64,000 bases of DNA from Stratiolaelaps scimitus (GCA_019614645.1 JABWDB010000012.1:1612001-1676000); one strand, 5' to 3'. Positions 13,760 to 27,100 are shown, counted from the stretch's first letter. Notes: generated from the sequence alone by a model not told the origin. Program-made: numbers and translations.

Positions 13760-14204
13760 TTGAGCCTAGCAATCCAACGGTTTTCATCACGTGATACGTC
13801 ACAACCTGATTTGAGACCGCCTCGTTGTCCGTTACGAATAGCTTAAGAACGCCAAGACGTTGTTTGATGTTTAAATTATGCCGCTTCTTATTTATACACC
13901 TACTGTTTTTTTTGACCCCAGCAATTTGTTTTGCTGCTATTGTTCAGAGGAACGAAGCTCGTGTTGATTTTAGCGACGACTCTCGACTGTAGTGACTTCT
14001 GTCGAAGACTTGGAAATAGTACACTCTTTTTTAACACCGGACATTGTGTTTAAACGTCCAGACCGTTACTGCCATCGACGCCAGCTATATCCACGATAAT
14101 TTCATCCATTTTCTGGAATTCGTGTTCGTGTGGAATTATTTTTATTGTCTGCCTGAGCTATTCAGGTCAGGCCACCGGATCTAGTGGGCGTTGCTCACGA
14201 ACCT
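13760..14204. other. Spacer between the retrotransposon fragment and the TBP-like gene
   Basis: No recognised product. It contains a good splice acceptor at 14164-14165 (ATTCAG|GTC) in front of the open frame used as the putative first exon of the next gene, so translation could begin upstream of the proposed ATG. Confidence 0.35.
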
Positions 14205-17200
14205 ATGGATCACCATGACACGGCCATGCAAGACGGAGGATTCTGTGGAAGCTGCATGTTCGGAGATGCGGCGGAGGCGGCTCACTTGATGTATCTGAGT
14301 CAATTTCTCATGCTCCCTCCGTCCGATCAGCGTGAGAAGCTCGAACATGTCGATCGCCACTCGAACCCCACTCACAAGCCTACAATCAATAGGTACACTC
14401 GAAATATTCACACTCGTTGAACTTCGTGACCAGATTGTCTAACCCTTGTTTCAATTGGTGGAGACACCTTTCGAGAGTAACTTTGAATGAAGCTACGAAT
14501 GGGCGTCATTCAGTTTTTGATTACTGTAATGAATCATAATATGACTAAACGTGCTTGTGATGGGGTTCTGGTGTTGAAGAGACGCATTTACTTGGTTCTA
14601 ATACGAAGTTTGTATTTTATTCAATCCAATGGTTGTTCTCTCTATGTATATATCGATATCGAGCATAGCTCGAACAGACGGTAGAGACTTCAGCTCACGT
14701 CATTTGATAACATACGTTGGAAATTGTATAGCTAGCTAAAAACGACCATTGGCTCAGCTTCGCAATTGAATTCGCCAAGGAGTTGTATCCGGCGTACCTG
14801 GAACAAAATTTGCATTGAAGGTTCGTATAGTCCGAAGCAAATGCATCATCGTTTGGATAGTCTAGTAGTTGTCAAATCTAATTTTTTTTCGGAACTATTA
14901 GATTTGGACACCTTAGATCTAACACAGAACTTGTCTTGGACCTAATTGGAGTGCCGTCATTGTAGTGCGTGGCGACACTCTGATAAGATACAATCGTAGA
15001 TCCCTTAGATTCTATTCTTGGGTCTGGGGCTATCAGATCCAAAAGTGCACTGCTAAGACCATGCGTGACAGTGGATCCTATGTTTGTTTCCACTGTAGTT
15101 CTGTGCAACGAATGTGCATGCCTCAATGAAGATACGATAGTACTTCACTCACATTAGTGGGGCTGCCGCTATGCCAAGGAATTTTACATAACAGTACGCG
15201 TTTGTTTTGTAAAAGCCTCATTATGACATCCAGCGTCCCCAATGAAACCTGTTGTGTTAATAAATTGGACCGTGTTTATCAGCGCGAATACAAATGGACG
15301 TGTTTATCTCGGTGAATATAAACCAATTAGTACCCTTCCAAATGAGTCCTCCGCATCTATTACTTTTGTACAAACATGACCATCGAGACACCGACGGAAT
15401 CGTTCTCAAAAAATCATCAATCCGCTCAGCAATCGGCACTTTAGTTTCAATGATTTCCGTCTAATGCGAAGAACATTGAAGGAACAGTAAGAAGTGTCGG
15501 GTCGTCGCGAATACATATCCTGCCATAAAATACCAAGACGGCTGACGCAAGTGCCATGTACCAAATGGTTTATCATATTGCATTACGATTGCACAAACTG
15601 ATTGTCGCTGTTCACACCATAATACATTGTATGGTCTGCATCTATACCACTGTATAGCTTAAGATATGATCAGCAATATTAATTCTACAACGGCTCGTCT
15701 CATAATCACAGAAGTGAACGTCGATACAATCAGCACTATTTTGCATTTAAGCCGCGTCTATGAATATTGAGAGGGACTAGATAGCTACTCGGACTAGCTT
15801 AAACGATAAAAATAGTTTTATTTAGCTATTTTTAAAGCGCACAGATAGATTTGTGATTCCTTTTCTTTCTCGGTTGTCGCACCCCAATGAATCAATTGTT
15901 CTGGCAGTAAACTGCAGACGTTGCAATTACATATTCGCATTAAATAGTCTCGTATCTATTTGTTACTTCTTGAACCTATCGTATACATATATATATATAT
16001 ATATATACTACTCGTCGTTAGCCTTAGCAGAGACTCTCATTAAGCCTGTACGCGCGCTGTGTAAGTCGGCTAAACCTCATTTCCTTAAGCACTTCTCTGG
16101 GCAAGGTTGCTTACGTATCTGATAGCGAAACCGTAGCTACGATGAACCGAGATGAAGTTTACCCACCCGTCTATTGGCCAACTCAAGCGCACCGAACCAA
16201 ATATATTCAGCCTAAGCATAATTGAATGAGGTCAATCTCATCTGCTAAAGGCTTCCCTTGAAAATATAAGAACATACTAATGTTCTTATATTTTCAAGGG
16301 AAGCTTTTAGCATTAATATCAATGCTGTTAACTAATATGAACAACTTGAAAGAAGAGTAAGCTAAGATCAGCTAAGACTAATAGCAGAAAGTCGAATGAC
16401 ACCAGTTCAACGCTTCATACAGCAAATAACCTTGAAGAAAGTAGATCCCGGTTAAGTTCTTTCGAGCTCATAGTCTTAAACAAGCTTTGATTGATTTTTA
16501 ATGGTACCCTCAATGAAATGGTTTAATGTTATTATATTGCCCCAAGCTTTGAAATAAGTTTTTTTGTCTCAAGGCATTTTCTTATGCTGACTGAGTTTTG
16601 ACTAATGTGTTTATTATAATTATTGCCTGACAAGTTCAACTTCAAGGGTTGCCGTTGCTTTTTTGTAGGCCTCTAGTTGGTCACGTTGACACAGCACCTG
16701 ACCAAGTCTTAAAGCTACTTGCGTCGGAATTGACTCCACCAGCAGCCACCCAGCTCCATCATCATCAACTTGCATCCCATCAACAGGAATATCATCATCA
16801 GAATCAAGACCTGCAACAGCAGCACTATCTATCACACCATGATCACCATCATCAGCCGGATCAGCAAATACAGCATGATCAACAAGCACAGGCAGACCTC
16901 GAGCAGCAGCAACAGCAGCAACAACCACCACCACCACCACCACAACTTCAGGAGCATCATGAGCAATTACCGCCATTGCTTCATCTTCACCCAGAACAAC
17001 AACAGGAGAAGGAGGCACCCGAACAGAAACATCAGCCGCTACAACAACAGCTGCAGAGAGAGCGAGAGCAATCGCAGCTACTGCTGCTACAACAGACTCA
17101 TGACAATTTACATCAACAGCAGCAACAGAAGCAGCAGCAGCAACAATTGCAAGAATTAATACTATTACAACAACATCATCAGCAGCAGCTGTTCCAAAGG

Positions 17201-20187
17201 CACCAACAGGAACAAGAAGCTTACCAAAATCGGCAAAAGCAACAGCAGCAGCAATTGCAAAAGATACAGGAAGACAAACGGGAGCAAAAATATCCTTTGC
17301 AACAACAGCAGCATGTACAACTCCCGCAGCAACAGTTGGTCAGTGATATCAGTGGGTCACGCAAGCAGCGTAAGAAGCGATCGTCAAACACAATTTTCCT
17401 GCGGGATATAGTCAAGCAGCCAAGCGGGCTATGCTCAACATCCGCTCAATTGTTGGTAATGTACCTCGATTGATTTGAGCTCCTGCATGAGATAGTGCGG
17501 TAGAATAGAAATCACGTTTGAATAGTTCAGTCAAGAGAGAAAGTAAGCACGTCCCCATTAGCAAGCGATAAGAAAAATAGGTTGGAAGTTCTTTGAAGAT
17601 GACGATTAATTTTTTTTACCAGCTCGTGTTGATCCTTTCTATCAAAAAAGGTACAACTATTTTATTTTATTGAGGAAAAAACTGCGGAATTGCCACCCAT
17701 GTTTTATTTCCGTTGAACAGATAAATATTTAGGTATTATTCTGCGTTCTCTTGTCAACTACTCTACTAAGCATGAACTGCCACCAATATTATACAGTGTT
17801 CGATCAGATGAGGTTGTGTATTATCTATTTGCTTAGATTTATTAGAAGTGATCTGTACTGGAATATATGAAATGCTTGAGACGTTCGGGAAAGTAGAACG
17901 AAAAAACAGATAATAATATTCCACCCTTTGCTTTAGTAGTAATAGTATTGCTTTAGTAAAGGGTGACCCTAATGAGTGAGTTCGTATGGAGTTTGCAAAT
18001 TTATTCCTAATAAAGAAGCATACAGGTTAAGCTCATAACTGAAACAACTGCGCTGCGTTAATCTATTCGTTCCCAGCCATAGTCAAGTTGTTCTCAACGG
18101 TCCGCTCCTTTTTTGAACTGTTGACTTTCTTCGTCCTTGACAGGTTGGAGCACTTATTGTACAGCGATTCCAATGAATAAATAACACCAGAGCATATTTC
18201 AGTGGAATATTCTGAGCACTGTGTGTATATTTGTTTTCTAACTAGTGATCAAAATACAAAATCTGAGGCGCATAGAAACAGCCTGTTGTGCCCAGTATTG
18301 CTGGCAAGTGCAGTGCGCAGTAAAGTCTCGAAACTAGCACGAGTGTTGATTTCATTCATCGATTATTTAATAAGGGACCTTTGAGGGTGGACTGTTATTC
18401 AAAATACATTTTGTATCTTCCAAGGGAAGCCGATAAATGCCGAAACGGGTATTTCGTTATGAAATGCATACAGTCTGACTAGGTAGCCAGTCACCCATTG
18501 CTATACAGATATGGATTTCGGTATAGAACATAAAAATGGGAGAGAAACTGAGCGAGAACCATGGTTTATTTTGGATGGTTTAACCTTTTTATCATTTCAC
18601 ACGAAATGTGGACAGTGGACTCACTAATAAACCCTTGCACTCGCTCTCTCAACACCATCTGCTCGATTAATCATTTTCGCTAAATAGATTACAGGTGAGT
18701 CAACATCAGCAGGACCTTCAAGTGTTGCTCTAAGCTCGTCACTTGTCTCCTATAACCTTCATACAAATTCTCGAACCCTTCCTGTACTCGAGAACATTTT
18801 GAGCACAATTAATGTTGGTTGTCGGCTGGATCTCCGAGTCATCGCTCAGCGTGCTTTGAACGCCGACTACAATCCTGAGTTCTTCTCTGGCTTAGTGATG
18901 CGACTCAAGGAGCCTCGGGCCACCGCGTTAATGTTCTCCTCTGGTAGGATCGTCGTGACAGGAACCCGTTCGGAGGAGCTGTCAAGACTCGCAGCTAGAA
19001 AATTTGCTCGTATACTGCAACGGATCGGTTTTCAGGTAACGGTTCCAGCAGATCGACTTAGACGCATGATTGAATAAATGTATGGGTCACTCTTTTGTTT
19101 AAAGGTTTAAACGTTCAGTCGAAGAACCTCTCTGTGAGCTGATTTTACGAAAACATAAATTACTGGAAAGAGTATTTCACTGAATCTCAGCTAGCGATTG
19201 AATCCCATGCTTGCCGGTCAGGGACCCGATCCATTGTCCAGCCCACCAGTTAAAATATCCATCATTTCTGCCAGTGTCCGAACGATTTGTTATTTTCGTA
19301 ATTCTATTCGCATTCGATACGGAACTCGAATGATCGAAGCATAATGAACGTCACGACTGTACCATTTTGAACCGTAAGTGAATTGTCGTCTTTGTGTTTG
19401 TTTGCATTTTAGGCTAGATTCGAGGAATTTCGCGTCCGAAATGTGGTTGCTTCGTGCAGTGTCGGCTTCGAATTGAATATCGAGGGAATCTTCCTAACTC
19501 ATAATAACTTCTGCACCTATGAACCTGACCTGTTTCCCGGTCTGATCTACCAAATGTTTCATTCGCCAATTATCCTTCTAATATTCTCCTCAGGAAAGGT
19601 TTGTTACTGAGTTACGATTTACTGTTAAACTATTGTCTATGAACTATCGCAGGCAAATAATACGTACAATATTAGAATAATCAAAGTACGCGTATTGCAT
19701 ACTAGAGTGGGCACCAATTTGCTATATATGAATTGCAGAGTAATATTGACAACATGAAGGGGCTCCAATTGATAAATGTGAAAGATTAAACATAGACAAG
19801 TGCCATATGTAAAGGACTGCGCCGCTAAATAAGATATGCTAGAGATATCATTAGCTAAGTTCGTTCATCTTCTATACATCAAATTACCCGGGTCTCTACG
19901 GTCACTTCATTGTGCGTTCGTTCAGTGAACATTGATCCGAATATCGACACCAATCGATTATAACAGGATTATAATGACGAAATCACAGGTGATTAACTAA
20001 ATATTTTCGCCTCCCTTTGCTCAACGACTGACGGTCCGGAGGCGACGACACTTGAAATATCCATTTTATACACCCTGTATTCTTTCCTTGTTTTTAGGTG
20101 GTGTTGACTGGAAGCAAAGACTGGTCGGATATTTGTGCGGCATTTAAAAGTATTTACCCTGTACTACAGGGCTTCAGACTGAGCTGA
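14205..20187 (+). CDS. Divergent TATA-binding protein paralog with Gln/His-rich N-terminus
   Basis: TBP-family transcription factor that would bind and bend TATA-like DNA and recruit TFIIA/TFIIB in the nucleus. Certain exons are 18688-19035, 19413-19598 and 20098-20187. They encode both TBP core repeats in order: LENILSTINVGCRLDL to RLAARKFARILQRIGFQ, then RFEEFRVRNVVAS, TYEPDLFPGLIYQM, LLIFSSGKVVLTGS and YPVLQGFRLS before the stop. All four DNA-intercalating Phe positions (EFFSGL, ALMFSSG, DLFPGL, LLIFSSG) are kept. The core is about 174 residues, against about 180 normally. Exon 16669-17455 is about 260 codons, rich in CAG/CAA and CAT/CAC (polyQ, polyH, polyP), and ends with a basic KQRKKR. 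Exon 14205-14392 (start MDHHD) fits in phase and splice sites but is inferred. Total about 532 residues. Many core positions differ from the nearly invariant animal TBP, so this is more likely a TRF-like duplicate than the main TBP. The acceptor of exon 3 could alternatively be at 18695. Confidence 0.82.
14393..16668 (+). other. Putative first intron of the TBP-like gene
   Basis: If the 14205-14392 exon belongs to the TBP-like gene, this 2.3-kb stretch is an intron. It carries no recognisable gene. It holds an AT microsatellite near 15980-16005 and a long near-perfect hairpin at 16244-16311. The acceptor TTTTTTGTAG at its end is strong. Confidence 0.4.
16244..16311. repeat. Near-perfect 32-bp palindrome with 4-base loop
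   Basis: The left arm 16244-16275 and right arm 16280-16311 are reverse complements with one mismatch, separated by ACTA. The arms contain CTTCCCTTGAAAATATAAG and its complement. As RNA this would be a 32-bp hairpin. It could be a foldback (MITE-like) element or a small-RNA precursor. Such a perfect stem is longer and cleaner than most microRNA hairpins. Confidence 0.9.
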
Positions 20188-21323
20188 TTTAGAGTAAATG
20201 ATTCAGGTTCAACTGTAACGCAGGGTTGGAATTGGATCTATTAATTGCATTGGAGGATACTCAGACACTGCTGTCCTTCATAAAACTTTTGTTATCAATA
20301 AAATAATGTATGCTTCTGTGCAGTAATTAGCTTGTCATTGGATATTCTACTAATTATCTGCTTTGAACGTATCGATTCCTGATGTTCTACTTGTGCTGTG
20401 TGACCTCGTACCGCGATCGACTTTCCGCTGTCCTAGACAATTATCAAACCTAACACAGCTCCACTGGCACTAATTAAATCCGTTCAATGCTCATTTCAGT
20501 GTTCTTTAACGTATGGTTATTTTAGCTTTTATTGTCTCGTTGTGCCAATTAGATCTATGACATAAATGTTCCTGCTCATAAGTTACGTGTTCACTAGGGA
20601 TACGTTGAGAATCAACATATCCCGATGGGAGCATATCCTTATCGCGTGAGAAGCTCCTCCACTCTTGCTGTATGATGTTGTTGCCTATTGTGGACAAGTA
20701 GCCAGGTGACACTAACGAGCATAAATGATTTCAAAGAATGAAAATGCTCGGTGCATTTATGAGTCGTCGCCCCCTTTATGATGCTTCTGTTGCTACCTCA
20801 GTATCACCACTTTGATTGCCATCTCACTTTTGTATTTTAGCTATTTTCTACTCGAATGTTATCTAGGTGAATAAGGTAACCTTATTTAGCTGCCTGATCT
20901 AAATTTAGTAGTTTCGTACTAAGGGTTTCGTAAAATCACTTAAATTTAACATTTATGGCAGGATATCAGTATACGGCTTCAGGAGAATACGTCGGATAAC
21001 AATAGAAATCGCTTTATCGATATTACAATGCAGATATGGGTATTTGTTCAGTCACCTAGAAATAACACTTGTGATAAATCACAGGTCTTTCTCAGCACCG
21101 TCCAAGCCACATTATAGTCCAAGCTCATCTGAATTATGTTCCAACTAGAATACCCTATTATATATTTACTACAAAAGGTGCATTTACAGTTGTGTCATGA
21201 TATTGGTATTTAATGACAGCCATTAATTTGTTGCCAGTATCCGAGTTACTTCGGTCTCTATATACAGCAGTATCCAAATTGGCTTTCTGCACAGTTCCCA
21301 CAGAGTTATTGGAGATATTCATC
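20188..21323. other. Intergenic, 3' of the TBP-like gene
   Basis: Apart from the poly(A) signal no feature stands out. A minus-strand frame of 68 codons at 20506-20712 has no family motif. An in-frame ATG at 21213 opens the chemoreceptor exon earlier than the start chosen here. Confidence 0.4.
20297..20302 (+). terminator. Poly(A) signal of the TBP-like gene
   Basis: AATAAA 110 bases after the TBP-like stop codon, followed by T/G-rich sequence (TGTATGCTTCTGTGC). Spacing is normal for a short 3' UTR. Confidence 0.6.
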
Positions 21324-22148
21324 ATGGAATTCGTTAAAAAAAATAGAACTACAGTTACTAACGAGGTGGCTTGTGAGAAAACGCCCGCTAAGAATTGGCT
21401 GCCAGAGCAACACAACGCTACCGTGGCAGACATAGCAAAAAAAAGGTGAGTATCGCTGTGGTATTTAATTAGATGTGCTACATCGAACGAGTATACGTGT
21501 GTAGCCAGTCATTGTTATTTCGGATGGTATTTTATTTACCGTATTTAACTTGTACATCCGAAAATCCAATAGCACGTGATTACAACCGAATTTTCGATTA
21601 ATTAAACACAGCATAAAATGAGAGAGAGAGAGTTGAGTAGAGTTGCAAAATAGTTAGTTTGTTTGTTCAATCAACTTCCCGTCATATCATCGATGAATCG
21701 TCCGTTTTTGTCTGGCAAATTGTTGATAATGCCAATAATTATTGCATCAACCCCCTGCAAGTCTCTTAACAGATGTTTCTTTTGATGCATTCGCCGCCGT
21801 TACGAGCCCACCGCGTTACGGTCCCATTAACTAAAGACATCCGCTTGTCTGAAAATGTTAAAAGCGGTTTCAGTAACTTGCTGTCACGATAGGGCCAGTG
21901 TGAAGAAATAGGAAGTTCTCAGTGGCGAGTACTACACTTCCAAAAACAGGGCGAGAATAGCTAGCGTGGAGCGTCATATGCCTTCACACAAGTTAACCAA
22001 GTGAAATGTGTGGATATGTGGGTTCACCAAAGCTCAGTGGCTCGTCATTTATTCTAGTTTGGACAAGGCGCAAGGCTTTCTTCGGACGTGCGGCCTGTGT
22101 GATCTACCGAGCAGGCTAATCGAAAATGAAGTATCCCGAGTCTTCAAG
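21324..22148 (+). CDS. Gustatory-receptor-like gene, N-terminal exons only
   Basis: Two exons match the start of the complete receptor at 35587-40641. Exon 21324-21445 (ATG GAA TTC, 40 codons plus 2 bases, ending AG|GTGAGT) is joined in phase to exon 22058-22148. The second exon has exactly the same length (91 bases) and phase as its paralog, and both read GLCDLPS in the middle. An earlier in-frame ATG exists at 21213. A third exon may start at 22260 (VYERGRALAG, compared with VYSWGLAVAS in the paralog). It is followed by a hydrophobic segment GLSLSALGVLLVLGNAI, but I find no good donor in the needed phase before the stop at 22458. The C-terminal exons are absent from the next 8 kb. They may be those at 30469-34201, with the antisense AGMO gene inside the intron, or this may be a broken copy. 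Confidence 0.6.
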
Positions 22149-22460
22149 GTATGTACATACCATGTTTCAGCTTTCATTTTAATTCGATTTGACAATATAA
22201 TGATATCGAGAAAAGAGAATGATACTCTATTGGTAAAAAAGGCTATAGTGCTGACAGAGGTATATGAGCGCGGGAGGGCTTTAGCCGGCTGTGCGAGCCC
22301 AGCGGGCGTTTTGTACAAAGCTTTGTACAGACAAACACGAGTTTGTTTGCACATGATGCTGATAGGGTTGTCATTGTCTGCACTAGGTGTATTGCTGGTT
22401 CTTGGCAACGCTATCTGTCATGTACAGTTGTGCGGTGGTGACCTTTTTCCTCAGACCTGA

Positions 22461-24187
22461 TCTCTCACCGTCGTAAGTAATGTGTTTCCATTTGCTATGA
22501 TTTCTTTAACTAACTATAGGATTGGAGTGACAGCAATCTAATATATTTCGTAATATTTGTAGAGTATAATGGTTGTAAAGTATAACCATATACATATGGT
22601 CTACAAGCAAGCTATACAAGTGATTAGTGTATGTGCTCGTCGCTCGGAGTTGTTTAGAAAACGCAGTTACTTAAACGACTCCCTTCAGTCAAGGCTAAAA
22701 CTGTCACAGGTTTGTTGCTTTGCAAAAACTTGAAAAACCATTAGTACAATTCGTGTGTAATACTTGATATGGTGATGTTTGAGATCATATCATTGTTTGA
22801 CTTTACATTGTACTTCGAAACTAAGAATAGTTTCTTCTAAGAATAGTCTTATATAATCTGACCTTGAACAAAACTCAACACACGTTAACAATAATATGTG
22901 AGCAATAACTAAATATGTATTATGCATCTTTGTTTAACTAAAGGAATCAATGGCATACATTATGTTCTTTTGATGTAGATTTTTATTACATACCTCCTTA
23001 TGTACATTATAGGCATTGGTTTAGTTTCTTTATACTTTAATTGTGCTCCGTTTGCCCCGCGCTCTTCCTAATTAATTCGCTATTTTTTAATTAGGTAAAC
23101 CCGAAACAGGATGGAGAATAATGAAGCCGGACACGTTGGCTGCATTATGCCATAGGTTTTCTTCTTTTTTTAGTAAGAGCAAGGATTTTTTTTATTGTGA
23201 GGAAGATTAGCGTTATTCGTTGATACAAGGGGGCGATTGGGCTCTCCAGGGCGCTACGCGTAATCTTTACATTGGTAAAGCAATGATGATTTATGATTTG
23301 ATAGTGGTTTAAATGATATGACGCGATGGTCCGCGTTTCTGAAAATGTAAAACCACAACTTTCGAGCATACGAGACGGAATTGTTGAGAAATCAATCGCA
23401 GGACGTTAGATGTTGTTTCGACCATTCCACTTTGAGATCATCATCATCATATATAGTATGTGAGAACGCCCAAGGCCGATGATGCCTAAATAAAAAATAA
23501 ATATACACTCTTTGAAAGTCTGCAGTAACGTTTAGCTGGGAGGAGCCAAGGTGAACGGAAATCTTTTGATTGACTGTTAGAACTGTTTGTGCATTTCACT
23601 TACAATGCGTCAATTACAATTTTCTGCGCATTTCAACAATTTGTAACTACAATTTTTATTAACTATTCTACGTGCTTCTATAGAATGGGGTACTGCGATA
23701 CGGTGTATAACTGATCATTTTTTTTCATTTCTGCTTTGTTTGTGTATTTCATTACATTTTAGTGTGGCGCTGCGCAAATGCTAGCATTTTACACTCGATA
23801 TAATTTTTGTGACACATTTGGATGTGATAAATTTGGATTCATTAAAGAGCGTTGTGTGTGTTTAGTAAATTAAATCGCCAAACCCTAATTATAACACATC
23901 TATTCCTGTTTAAGACAGTAGGTGTTTGAGTCTCAAGTAGTGTAGAAGTTAATTACTTCCATCAATGTTACACTGATATAATCTACTGATAACTCTATAT
24001 TTCAACCAGAAACTTGTTTATGAACACCTCATCATATACTTGCTACTTATTTTACGAAGTTTCGACACTTTTCTAGTATTCTAAGCGACCTCCCAAATCA
24101 AGGTCACTGTTTTTGTGAACAGTATCTATGTGATAACGGAGCTTACCGCTAATTAAACGCCCATCCTGTACTACGGTGAAATGGATA
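22461..24187. other. AT-rich stretch without recognised gene
   Basis: Either intergenic or part of a giant chemoreceptor intron. I looked on the plus strand for the receptor motifs found in exons 4-10 of the paralog (YCSAW, EWE, TYhhhhhQ) and saw none here. The minus-strand frame at 23145-23369 is unrecognised. Confidence 0.4.
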
Positions 24188-27100
24188 TTACTCTGATTTT
24201 TGTTCGTCTATCTTGGACAATGGTGCGTCGGTGAACATAACAAAGATGTAAGCGCAACCAGCTATGAATAAGCCAAAAGCAATCGATTCACTGAGGTTGA
24301 GAACCAGGCGTTCCATAGGAGAGAAGTTGCCAAAGATATCCCAAGCTGGTTGCGAGAACATGCTGGCACACGCGAATTTGACAACGTGAAGTGGAGCGGC
24401 CAATTGGTTACCCTCAAGAGTGTATGCCAGACAGTAAGCCTGAACGTGGAACAACATTATCGCCACGATGAACACCGCATAGGGAATTTGCTGAAAGAAG
24501 ATGGTGATAAATACTTTTTTTTATTGTCGGGTTATTACTTGTCCATCTTTTTTTTTGCGTGACCAGAGGTGTAATTATATAATACTGTAAGTATGATTTG
24601 CAGTTTAGCATTGAACTACGAAGCACGAACGCTCTCGGATCGATCATGAATTTTGTCACAATCAGCGTCTTCGAACGTGTTCGACAAAATATGTTGCTAT
24701 CTCAAACGTTGCCATTGATATTAGTGGTGTCATTCGATCGAGTGATACTTACATCATATCGTGCGAGAATAAGTGAGAACAGAGCTAAGCTTATGACAAA
24801 GTCGAACCAAAGGAACAGCTGCCAGAACCATGTCAGCGGCTTGAGCACTGTGATATCGGATGGATTCGGCGTGGGAACCTGTGTTGAAGTTGGTGCAAAA
24901 TGATTTTTTTGGTTATTTCATAGAGTTATTATATAGCCCCTCGATTATTATGACCCATAATTGTATGGGGGTGGATACACAATACGGGATACAGCATACA
25001 CAAAACGGAATAGTGTTTTTCTCTTACCTTTGCCGGGTCGCCAGTCCAACATGAGCCAGGTTCCCAACCAGGACCTTTGATTATGCACTGTAACTTATTT
25101 TTCCATCCCTTCATTGATTGCACCTTATCGTACAGCTCCACAATGCCGATGTACTAAAATTATACAGTTTAATAACATATGTAGTAGCGTGTTGCTAGAT
25201 GTAAACGAGAAACTTGGATTAGTACAATATTCGAACGACTCATGCACTTCAATTAAAGATATAATTCACATACGCTAACATCAATAAATATAATACCTGT
25301 GATAATCCTTGCATGAAATTGCCATTTGCGCATCTAAATCACTGACAGGCTACTTAGTCCAATCGTGTCAAGGGCGTGCTGCGCTATCTCGCTATTAAAA
25401 AGCAACGAGATTGTGGATTTACAAAGCCGTGATGAAAACAAGTGGTCTGATTTCAATCTGTTTATCTAGGGTAGCTTTGCTGCTCAGCTATGTACTGACT
25501 GAATGATTGATCATAAACGAGAATCTTCTTTTGGTAGGTAGTAGACAGAACAGACCGCCCTGGTACAAAGTCAAGGTGCTACAGAAAGGACATAATAGAC
25601 TAATTAAATACCCTTTTACCGCTCATTAATGAAAGCAGAGGGCGTAAGCCAAACCGTATCCTCATACCTGGTAGTAGATGAAGTTGAGCGATTTCTGCGG
25701 AGTGGTAAGTCCGTAAATTGGTTGTTCTTCCTCTTCACAGAAAGTACCAAACAGTCGATCCCAGATAATGAGGAATGAGCCGTAGTTCTTGTCCAAATAC
25801 CTGTCAAGTTCCGTTTCGTTATCGTTTGTAATACATAAGTCGTGTTATCACCCAATCATTTTCATTCAGAGTAACCAGTACTTCAAATTGATCTAGTTTT
25901 GCACCGTGGATATTCCTGGCATATTTGCCGTTACCGTCGGAGTACGATTTAGCGGTATAAGAGATTATTTCGTAGTTTAACTCTTTGTAGTTGGGAGATA
26001 AGCATAGTAAGCTAACGTGCGTTCCTAACTGTTAATTATGTGACAATATATTAAACTTGTTGTTATTTCAGGTTCACTAAGCAAATGTCATTATTCCCTG
26101 GATTTTGCATTGCGTGTGTGTGTGTGTATACCACCATGCGATCAGACGATATTAGAACACAACAGATATGTATAATATGAAAATTATGATGTCCAATTTT
26201 TATATGCTGTGAATTGTGCTATGGCAGTCGCGTTGCAGATCTTCTCTCGTGAATAAGTAGCCGGAAGAAGCTAAAAGCGAAAATATTTCGTAAGTAATAT
26301 ACGTGCTTCAAAATCGACAACTCGTCATTTATACTTCGTGTAGAAATCAATTGTTAACAAAAAATCGACTAATCACTCGTTTCCTAAAACTGAAAAACAA
26401 TACTTGGACTACTGTGACGGCTGTGGCAAAGCTTCTGGTCGAAGAAAAGTCGCCTTCTAATAATGGTGGTAGTGGACATCCGTATAACACCGTGCACAAG
26501 GAAGAACCGACAAAACAACGTAAACAGAATATTTCAAACGGCTACACCACAAACACCATGAAAAACATATGTTGTCCAATGCACTTCTATGATAATGTTG
26601 CCTTCCTTGATTACTTCTAGTTACATGGGATCAGTGGAATTCTCTCTCTCTCTCGGGTGTAAGCATTCATAGTAGTTTTACGGAGGCCGAATAGATTTAC
26701 TTACTTGGCTTGTCGCGCATGATGAACTCTGTGGTGCGATGGTGTGTTGAAGATAAATTCAATGGGCCATGGTAGTTTAGGAATCAGCTCTGTGTGTGTC
26801 CAAAACTGATAGACGAGGTTTAGTGTCTTATTGACAAATGTCACCTCAACTGGTACTCCTAGCAAGGCCAACGGCAGATAGAATGCCTATAATAGGTGTG
26901 AGACAAGAAAACATATCTTTTTTTTCACTTTAGCAGGAAATGCATTTCGCTGTTCTTGCAAAGTATTATTGTTATTATTGCTATTATTATAGATTCATTA
27001 TTGCACCTCGTCTGGGGTTTTCCCGTGCATTACGCTAATGCTGGCAAAAAATAATGAGAGCGTCATTGCATAGATTATTGTATAATACATATACATGTGC

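Noticed and set aside
14878..15126. Minus-strand 82-codon frame
   Set aside because: No motif and no partner exons; it lies in what is probably an intron of the TBP-like gene.
16620..17018. Minus-strand frame with long Val and Asp runs
   Set aside because: It is the antisense of the CAG/CAT-rich polyQ/polyH exon.
26303..26620. Plus-strand 105-codon frame inside an AGMO intron
   Set aside because: No homology, no flanking splice consistency, and low-complexity Asn/Thr/Lys composition expected by chance in AT-rich DNA.
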